Assembly (NCBI GenBank): GCA_947176615.1
Contig: CAMWRO010000226.1
Coordinates: 1 to 5,091, forward strand
Direction of reading: 5' to 3'
Length of the DNA stretch: 5,091 nucleotides
From: an uncultured Porphyromonadaceae bacterium
Lineage (GTDB): Bacteria > Bacteroidota > Bacteroidia > Bacteroidales > Muribaculaceae
The notes beneath the pieces were generated by a model. That model had not been told where the DNA came from. It saw nothing but the letters and a program-made list of their open reading frames with translations, and ran no database searches. Every line of letters starts with the position of its first letter. Position 1 is the first letter of the stretch. This document shows, one piece after another, positions 1 through 5,091 of this stretch. Position numbers and translations under genes: made by a program.

Positions 1-378
1 CCTATTGAGGATGTGTACTTCAAATATGAAGTTTACAACAAATATGTCTTTACCAAGGAAATGAGATATACTATCCGTGATGGCGCAGGCACAGATCACG
101 CTTGGATTAACTATGATGCCGACAAGCAGCACATCATTCCGGAATACCAGAATCAGTTTGGCGAGCAGAAGTATGGCGAATGGTACACCGCCGTGCTCTC
201 GCTGAAACATTTCCCTGACATGGACAACGTGGTCACCTATGGCGATTTAGTCAACTTGGGTATTAAACGAATCCTTTGGAAACTATACAACCGCACCGGA
301 CAGGTCGAAACCGTATTTACCTGTATTGACAACATTCGCATCTCGACTATTGAAACCTATCAACCCGAGAAACAGTAA
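1..378 (+). CDS. Surface glycan-binding protein (SGBP-B/IPT-TIG type), C-terminal fragment
   Basis: The frame is open from the first base, so the start lies upstream; 125 codons and a TAA stop are visible. The fragment looks like the C-terminal beta-sandwich of the surface glycan-binding proteins that follow susC/susD in Bacteroidetes PULs. A Phe/Tyr-rich strand (residues 6-18, YFKYEVYNKYVF) precedes a Trp-containing strand (HAWINYD, 33-39). Next comes a segment resembling the family's 'W-x-T-v-x-i-P-L-s-x-F' pattern (EWYTAVLSLKHF, 60-71), and the chain closes with an Asp-Asn-Ile-Arg-Ile strand (110-114). Such proteins are normally outer-membrane lipoproteins that bind the polysaccharide through exposed aromatic residues; the lipobox and N-terminal domains would lie outside the window. 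Position just upstream of secreted glycoside hydrolases fits this role. No catalytic motif is visible. The family call rests on recalled pattern similarity, and another PUL-associated DUF with a beta-sandwich C terminus is the main alternative. Confidence 0.6.
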   Translation, partial: PIEDVYFKYEVYNKYVFTKEMRYTIRDGAGTDHAWINYDADKQHIIPEYQNQFGEQKYGEWYTAVLSLKHFPDMDNVVTYGDLVNLGIKRILWKLYNRTGQVETVFTCIDNIRISTIETYQPEKQ

Positions 379-407
379 ATTAATGAAAATTTAATCAGTC
401 AACCGAA

Positions 408-455
408 AATTGGCAGTCGGGGGAATAATAAAAAACATAAACCCGACTGTCAATT
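408..455 (+). other. Intergenic imperfect inverted repeat (hairpin) between binding-protein and enzyme genes
   Basis: The left arm at 408-421 (AATTGGCAGTCGGG) pairs with the right arm at 442-455 (CCCGACTGTCAATT) over 14 positions. The only non-Watson-Crick position would be a G-U pair in RNA. The loop of about 20 bases (422-441) is A-rich. No T-run follows the right arm, so this is not a standard intrinsic terminator. It may be an intercistronic RNA hairpin that protects or ends the upstream mRNA and so sets different expression for the binding protein and the enzyme gene, or it may be an operator-like site. The rest of the 102-base gap (379-480) shows no gene, no clear Bacteroidetes promoter (TTG with a TAnnTTTG box at correct spacing) and no Shine-Dalgarno sequence. 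Confidence 0.5.
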
Positions 456-480
456 CTCAGTTGTCGAAACGATAATCTGG

Positions 481-3400
481 ATGAAAAATAAACGCTATTT
501 AACTCTTGTTCCGTTGCTTGCGTTACTTCTCATGTCATTCCGGGCCACTGCCGCCAATACACCGCGGCCTGTAACTCCGGATGCCTCGCCCGAAGCCTGC
601 GCCCTATTGAATTACATTTATTCTGTCAAAGGCGAAAAAGTGCTTTCCGGTCAGCATGGAATCAAAGAAACGGAATATGTAAAAGAAATCACCGGACGTT
701 ATCCTGCCATCAAGGGCCACGACCTGATTCATGAATACCGTAACAAGAATGAGATTCAGTCAGCCATTGACTGGTGGCGGAAAGGCGGCATACCTACAGT
801 CATGTGGCACTGGGGTGCGCCGGGAAAAGGGCCGGGCTATACTAACAGCAAAAAAGAGATAGACATCGACCGATGTTTCATTGATGGGACAGAGGAAAAC
901 AAAGCGATGTGGGAGGACCTCCGACGCATTGCCGACCATCTTACCGTTTTGCGTGACGCAAATGTGCCCGTTTTATGGCGTCCGCTGCATGAATGTGACG
1001 GCGACTGGTTCTGGTATGGCAAAGGCACAAGCAAACAGTTCTGCCGCGTTTGGCGCACAATGTTCGATTATTTCACCAAGGAGCGCAAGCTCAACAACCT
1101 CATATGGGTACTCTGTCACACCGGGGAACCGTCAGCTTCTTTCAATCCGGGAGAAGAATATTATGACATCGCCGGCTCCGACAGTTATAGCACAGACCGT
1201 GTAAAGAAAGCCATGTTTGACCGCACGGAACTTATCCACGGTTCAGTGCGCCCGATTGCCTATCATGAGTGCGGCACTATTCCTGACCCTGATTTATGCG
1301 AAAAAGAGAATGCCGACTGGAGCTGGTGGATGCTCTGGAGCAGCGAACACGCCTATAATCACGACAAAGAGGAACTGAAACGTATCTATAACCATGACAA
1401 AGTGCTGACGCTTGACGAGCTTCCCGACATTATGGATTATCTCCCCGATTTCCCAAATGTCTATTCTTATGAAATCCCCGGAGGCATCAAACTCAATGAC
1501 GCAAAAATCTATACCGACGCAAATGATTTCCGCGTAGTAGGAATCACAGCCGAAATGCTGTCTGAGGACATCGGACTGGTCATCGGGAAAAAAGCCGATA
1601 CAGCCGAAATAAATGATTTAAACGAAATCGGCGGCGGAAAGGCTGCTCTTGTTGCCGGCACAATAGGCAAAAGCCGCCTCATCGACGGATTGATAAGCCG
1701 CGGACTCATCAATGTCAATGATATCAAGGGAAAATGGGAATCTTTCATAATCACTACAATAGAAAATCCCGCAACCGGAACGCCAATGCTCGTTATCGCC
1801 GGAAGTGACCGTCGCGGTACCGCTTTTGGACTCACATCCTTGAGTAAAGCCATCGGTGTGTCGCCTTGGTACTGGTGGGCGGATGCGACCCCGAAAAAGA
1901 AATCGGTTTTATATGTGGAGCCCGGATATTTCAGTCAGGGCGAGCCGTCGGTACAGTATCGCGGCATTTTCATTAATGATGAACGATTCGGAGGTTGGGC
2001 CAAATGGGTTGAGAACACTTTTGACAAAGAGTCGGGACAGGTCGGGCCTAAAGTTTATGCCAAAGTATTTGAACTACTGCTCAGACTTAAAGGCAACTAC
2101 CTGTGGCCGGCAATGCACAATGGCTCAAAAGCCTTCAATGCCAATCCCGAAAACGCCCGTCTTGCCGACGACTATGCTATTGTCATGGGCTCGTCGCATT
2201 GTGAACAAATGCTGCGCAACAATGAGGATGAGTGGAAAAATGTCGGCACTTACGGTGATTTTAACTATATCACAAATCGTAAGACAATGCAGGATTACTG
2301 GGAAACCCGCGTAAAGACAAACGGTAAGTATGAGAACACTTACACCCTCGGCCTGCGTGGTATCCATGACTATCCGATGGAGGGGGCAAATACTACTGCT
2401 GAACGCACGAAGCTGATGCAGCAGGCCATCAACGATCAGCGGGCAATGCTCAAGCGAAACATCAAGAAACCTCTGGAAGAAATCCCTCAGGTCCTTTGCA
2501 CCTACGAAGAAGTGCTCGATGCCTATCACCACGGCCTGAAAGTGCCCGACGATGTCACTATGCTTTGGTGTGATGACAAGCATGGCTATACACGCAACCT
2601 GTGCAATCCCACTGAAATGAAACGAAAGGGAGGCGCCGGTATCTACTACCATCTGTCTTATCACGGCGACCCGGCAAGCTGGATTTGGCTAAGTCCGCTT
2701 TCGCCATCGCTCATTTCCAATGAGCTCACCAAGGCATACACCTTCGGCGTAAAGAAAATATGGGTTTTCAACGTCGGCGACATCAAACCGGCTGAGAAAG
2801 AGATTTCTTTTGCAATGGATTTAGCGTGGAACATCAATATGTGGACTCCCGATAAGGCTCATGGATATATCCGACAATGGGCAGCCGAGACTTTCGGTGA
2901 GGAATTTGCCGATGAAATTGCTGAATTGCAGGATGGCTACTACCGTTTACAGGCTTCGGGCAAAGACTCCCACGTCTATTTCATCAATTATCCTGAATCG
3001 GAAATCGACAGGCGCATCAGTGAATACCGGGAACTGTCAACCCGCGCATTATCATTGACGGGAAGAATCCCTGAAGAACTCCGGGACGCCTATTTCGAGT
3101 TAATATCATATCCGATAAAAGGCGCTTCGATGCTTAACGAATATCAATTGCTTTCGCGGCGCAGTCTCGCCCATGCCACATATGGCGACAGTGCCGTTGC
3201 GATGAAAAATGCCAATCGAGCCCGTCAAATGTTTCATGAACTCAATGACTGGACTGACTTTTACAACAAAGAGGTCAAAGACGGCAAGTGGGATAATTTC
3301 TTCTGCTGGGTTCCTTACCACTGGCACAAATCGGAAATTATGGATGCGCCGGTGGCGTCACCTGAAATGATTGAAAATGTCCGGCAATCTCCATCACCCC

Positions 3401-4200
3401 GTTTCCTTTCAGTTAAGGATGCTCTGTCTTCAGGCGGCGTAGAAATCGAATCGGATTGCGACGGCGAAATACCCCTGTGGATTGAGGCGTTAACACCGAC
3501 ACGGAATTTCTCTAAAAAACGTGAAGACAATATCTATTGTAAAGTAACAATCGGTGACACTTCGTTTGACGCCGCTGCGACGCCTGTAAATAATATCTGG
3601 CACGCTCCTTTCATCGGTCCGATGTGGAGTAAAGTAGGCTCCGTAAAACTCCGTAAGGGTAAAAACCGACTAAGTATATCCGACATCAAGGCCGGGGCTT
3701 TAATTGACTCTATCTTTATAGGCATTTATCCTCCATTTCCGCTTGATTCTAAAGAAATTGTCAAAGCCTCATGTTATGTAGACAAAGGCGATTCCGAAGA
3801 TGGCAAAGTCGTCACAATAAAAGGTCTCGGCTATAACGACGGTTTACTCGTGCACCCGTTCAATACTCCTTCATACAGCCTCGACAACATTGAAAAAGCA
3901 CCATTTGCCGACTATGAATTGGAACTGAAACCGGGCAGGAACCTGATAGAGATTCGTACCCTCCCGACGCTCCACATCTATGAAGGCCGTGATGCACGCT
4001 TTGCCGTCAAAATCGATGATTTCACACCTAAAGCGTTTTCAATCCATGCCGGCGATTTCTCATCGGAATGGCGCTGGAACGTGCTTCGCGGCTATGCGAG
4101 CCGCACCGTTGAGATTGACGCTGACAAAGGCGGCACGCACAATCTCCGTTTCTATTTCATGGACCCCGGAATTGTTCTTCAGGAAATCCATGTGAAATAG
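481..4200 (+). CDS. Secreted bifunctional glycoside hydrolase: GH26 (mannanase-type) fused to GH115 (alpha-glucuronidase-type)
   Basis: 1239 residues. The ATG at 481 is the first start codon after the upstream stop and begins a signal peptide (basic MKNKR, hydrophobic 6-19, ATA-type cleavage near 24-26, no lipobox Cys), so a periplasmic or secreted enzyme is expected. Residues about 33-315 form a GH26 domain: WRPLHE (166-171, likely acid/base E171), WFWYG (176-180), GSDSY (232-236) and YHECG (261-265, likely nucleophile E263). GH26 enzymes are mostly endo-beta-1,4-mannanases. Residues about 326-970 match GH115: the N-terminal segment ends in IAGSDRRGTAFG (439-450) and SPWYWWAD (461-468). The barrel carries RGIFINDE (494-501), LWPAMH (541-546), GSSHCE (570-575), GGAGIYYH (717-724) and NVGDIKPAE (764-772). 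Residues about 1096-1239 resemble the GH115 C-terminal beta domain. GH115 removes alpha-1,2-linked (4-O-methyl-)glucuronate. The GH26 domain makes the chain longer than a usual GH115, and 976-1095 looks like an accessory beta-sandwich. No frameshift is seen. Family calls are strong; exact substrates are inferred. Confidence 0.93.
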   Translation: MKNKRYLTLVPLLALLLMSFRATAANTPRPVTPDASPEACALLNYIYSVKGEKVLSGQHGIKETEYVKEITGRYPAIKGHDLIHEYRNKNEIQSAIDWWRKGGIPTVMWHWGAPGKGPGYTNSKKEIDIDRCFIDGTEENKAMWEDLRRIADHLTVLRDANVPVLWRPLHECDGDWFWYGKGTSKQFCRVWRTMFDYFTKERKLNNLIWVLCHTGEPSASFNPGEEYYDIAGSDSYSTDRVKKAMFDRTELIHGSVRPIAYHECGTIPDPDLCEKENADWSWWMLWSSEHAYNHDKEELKRIYNHDKVLTLDELPDIMDYLPDFPNVYSYEIPGGIKLNDAKIYTDANDFRVVGITAEMLSEDIGLVIGKKADTAEINDLNEIGGGKAALVAGTIGKSRLIDGLISRGLINVNDIKGKWESFIITTIENPATGTPMLVIAGSDRRGTAFGLTSLSKAIGVSPWYWWADATPKKKSVLYVEPGYFSQGEPSVQYRGIFINDERFGGWAKWVENTFDKESGQVGPKVYAKVFELLLRLKGNYLWPAMHNGSKAFNANPENARLADDYAIVMGSSHCEQMLRNNEDEWKNVGTYGDFNYITNRKTMQDYWETRVKTNGKYENTYTLGLRGIHDYPMEGANTTAERTKLMQQAINDQRAMLKRNIKKPLEEIPQVLCTYEEVLDAYHHGLKVPDDVTMLWCDDKHGYTRNLCNPTEMKRKGGAGIYYHLSYHGDPASWIWLSPLSPSLISNELTKAYTFGVKKIWVFNVGDIKPAEKEISFAMDLAWNINMWTPDKAHGYIRQWAAETFGEEFADEIAELQDGYYRLQASGKDSHVYFINYPESEIDRRISEYRELSTRALSLTGRIPEELRDAYFELISYPIKGASMLNEYQLLSRRSLAHATYGDSAVAMKNANRARQMFHELNDWTDFYNKEVKDGKWDNFFCWVPYHWHKSEIMDAPVASPEMIENVRQSPSPRFLSVKDALSSGGVEIESDCDGEIPLWIEALTPTRNFSKKREDNIYCKVTIGDTSFDAAATPVNNIWHAPFIGPMWSKVGSVKLRKGKNRLSISDIKAGALIDSIFIGIYPPFPLDSKEIVKASCYVDKGDSEDGKVVTIKGLGYNDGLLVHPFNTPSYSLDNIEKAPFADYELELKPGRNLIEIRTLPTLHIYEGRDARFAVKIDDFTPKAFSIHAGDFSSEWRWNVLRGYASRTVEIDADKGGTHNLRFYFMDPGIVLQEIHVK

Positions 4201-4244
4201 GCATATAAATTGGGTAATAATATTGTTTTTCAGATTTTTAATCG

Positions 4245-5091
4245 ATGGTTAAACGAAACTTGCTTATACTACACATTCTGATGCTCTGCGTCTGTCTCCC
4301 TCCACTGCTATATGCAGAAACACAGCAGCTTTTAGACGGGACTGACTGGCGATTCGGGCAGGCACGTCTTTCAAAACGATATCCGGCCAGAGTCCCCGGA
4401 GTCGTACACACTGACTTGATGGCCAACGGGATTATTGACGACCCATATTTCGGATTGAATGAACGCGACGTTCAGTGGATTGACAAGGAGGATTGGGTTT
4501 ATGAAAAAAGTTTTGTCCCGACAGAAGAGCTGCTGTCCAGTGACAATATCGAAATTGTCTTTGACGGCCTTGACACATATGCCGACGTATTCTTCAATGA
4601 TGTCAGAATTATCACGGCCGACAATATGTTCCGCACATGGAGCGCCGATGTCAAGCCTTATATAAAGTCAGGCGAAAATCAACTCAAGATACTGTTCCAT
4701 TCCCCGGTCAAAATAGACATGCCGAAATGGGAGGAACAACCTAATCAGTACCGTGCCTCAAACGACCAGTCGGAAAACGGTGGTCTGCTAGACCGGAAAA
4801 TCAGCATATTCGCGCGCAAGGCCGGTTATCATTATGGATGGGACTGGGGGCCGAGACTCGTGACGTCAGGAATATGGCGCAGTGTTAGTCTCAACGGCTG
4901 GAGTGATGCCTGTATCCGAAACATACACATCCGCCAGCACGACGTAACGACTAAAAACGCGAGCATCAGTGACATTGTGGAGATTGAGACTGCTGCCGAC
5001 ATGAAAAACGTTGTCCTGACCGAGACCGACAAGGACAACGGCAGAGTGCTTGCAAAGAAAAAATGCAAACTCACAAAAGGTCTCAACAAGG
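4245..5091 (+). CDS. Secreted beta-mannosidase, GH2 family (N-terminal part, runs off window)
   Basis: 282 complete codons are visible and the frame stays open to the window end; full-length relatives are about 850 residues. The ATG at 4245 begins a signal peptide: basic VKR, hydrophobic 6-23, cleavage likely after LYA at residue 24, no lipobox. The mature part is the GH2 N-terminal jelly-roll domain in its mannosidase form: DWRF (34-37), ARVPGVVHTDL (48-58), DDPYFGLNE (65-73), WVYEKSF (84-90), GLDTYADVFFN (108-118), ADNMFR (125-130), and the hallmark RKAGYHYGWDWGPR (191-204) followed by GIWRSV (209-214). The enzyme removes terminal beta-mannose from the non-reducing end of manno-oligosaccharides. 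The catalytic glutamates lie in the barrel beyond the window, so activity cannot be confirmed here. The gene starts 44 bases after the GH26-GH115 stop, so co-transcription is likely. The 77% A+T gap has no hairpin terminator and no Shine-Dalgarno sequence. Confidence 0.92.
   Translation, partial: MVKRNLLILHILMLCVCLPPLLYAETQQLLDGTDWRFGQARLSKRYPARVPGVVHTDLMANGIIDDPYFGLNERDVQWIDKEDWVYEKSFVPTEELLSSDNIEIVFDGLDTYADVFFNDVRIITADNMFRTWSADVKPYIKSGENQLKILFHSPVKIDMPKWEEQPNQYRASNDQSENGGLLDRKISIFARKAGYHYGWDWGPRLVTSGIWRSVSLNGWSDACIRNIHIRQHDVTTKNASISDIVEIETAADMKNVVLTETDKDNGRVLAKKKCKLTKGLNK

Noticed and set aside
379..480. In-frame, stop-free stretch linking the binding-protein stop (376-378) to the ATG at 481, suggesting stop readthrough or one split gene
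   Set aside because: The downstream protein begins with a clear signal peptide and the gap is A/T-rich with a hairpin. The two are better read as separate genes that share a frame by chance.
1509..1853. 114-codon minus-strand and several other 60-150-codon frames within 837-4195
   Set aside because: All overlap the GH26-GH115 gene, show biased composition typical of off-frame translation, and match no family I recognise.
2125..2664. 179-codon open frame on the minus strand
   Set aside because: It lies wholly inside the conserved GH115 catalytic region, has no recognisable domain, and reads as an antisense shadow of a well-supported gene.
4218..4225. TAATATTG as a Bacteroidetes -7 promoter box for the beta-mannosidase gene
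   Set aside because: It has one mismatch to TAnnTTTG, and no TTG lies at the expected -33 position about 19-21 bases upstream. Co-transcription from upstream is simpler.
4221..4240. T-rich run (TTTTT at 4226-4230 and 4235-4239) as an intrinsic terminator after the fusion gene
   Set aside because: No G+C-rich stem precedes the T-runs, so the structural half of a terminator is missing.
4832..5089. 85-codon minus-strand frame at the window end
   Set aside because: It is antisense to the GH2 beta-mannosidase coding sequence, which carries the GWDWGPR hallmark in the + frame.

Overview
The window looks like part of a polysaccharide utilization locus (PUL) from a Bacteroidales bacterium. Three things point there: a probable surface glycan-binding protein next to secreted glycoside hydrolases on one strand, start codons without clear Shine-Dalgarno sequences, and moderate G+C by eye with A/T-rich gene junctions. 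A gut lineage such as Muribaculaceae or a Prevotella/Bacteroides relative is plausible, but the genus cannot be fixed from this sequence.

Layout, all on the + strand: (1) bases 1-378 hold the last 125 codons of a probable surface glycan-binding protein. (2) Bases 379-480 are a 102-base gap with a long imperfect hairpin. (3) Bases 481-4200 encode a 1239-residue secreted enzyme that joins an N-terminal GH26 (mannanase-type) domain to a complete GH115 (alpha-glucuronidase-type) enzyme. A beta-sandwich-like segment seems to lie before the usual GH115 C-terminal domain. (4) After a 44-base A/T-rich gap, bases 4245-5091 hold the N-terminal 282 codons of a secreted GH2 beta-mannosidase that runs off the window.

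Together the genes suggest a pathway for a mannose-containing glycan that carries glucuronic acid. The surface protein would hold the polymer at the outer membrane. The GH26 domain would cut the beta-mannosidic backbone while the GH115 part of the same chain removes alpha-linked (4-O-methyl-)glucuronate. The GH2 enzyme would then release mannose from short products. Both enzymes have signal-peptidase-I-type leaders without a lipobox, so they are more likely periplasmic than surface-anchored.

The main point of interest is the GH26-GH115 fusion beside a beta-mannosidase. GH115 is best known from glucuronoxylan and arabinogalactan breakdown, so this context raises the possibility of a glucuronate-decorated mannan as substrate. 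No RNA gene, CRISPR array, insertion sequence or convincing promoter was found.
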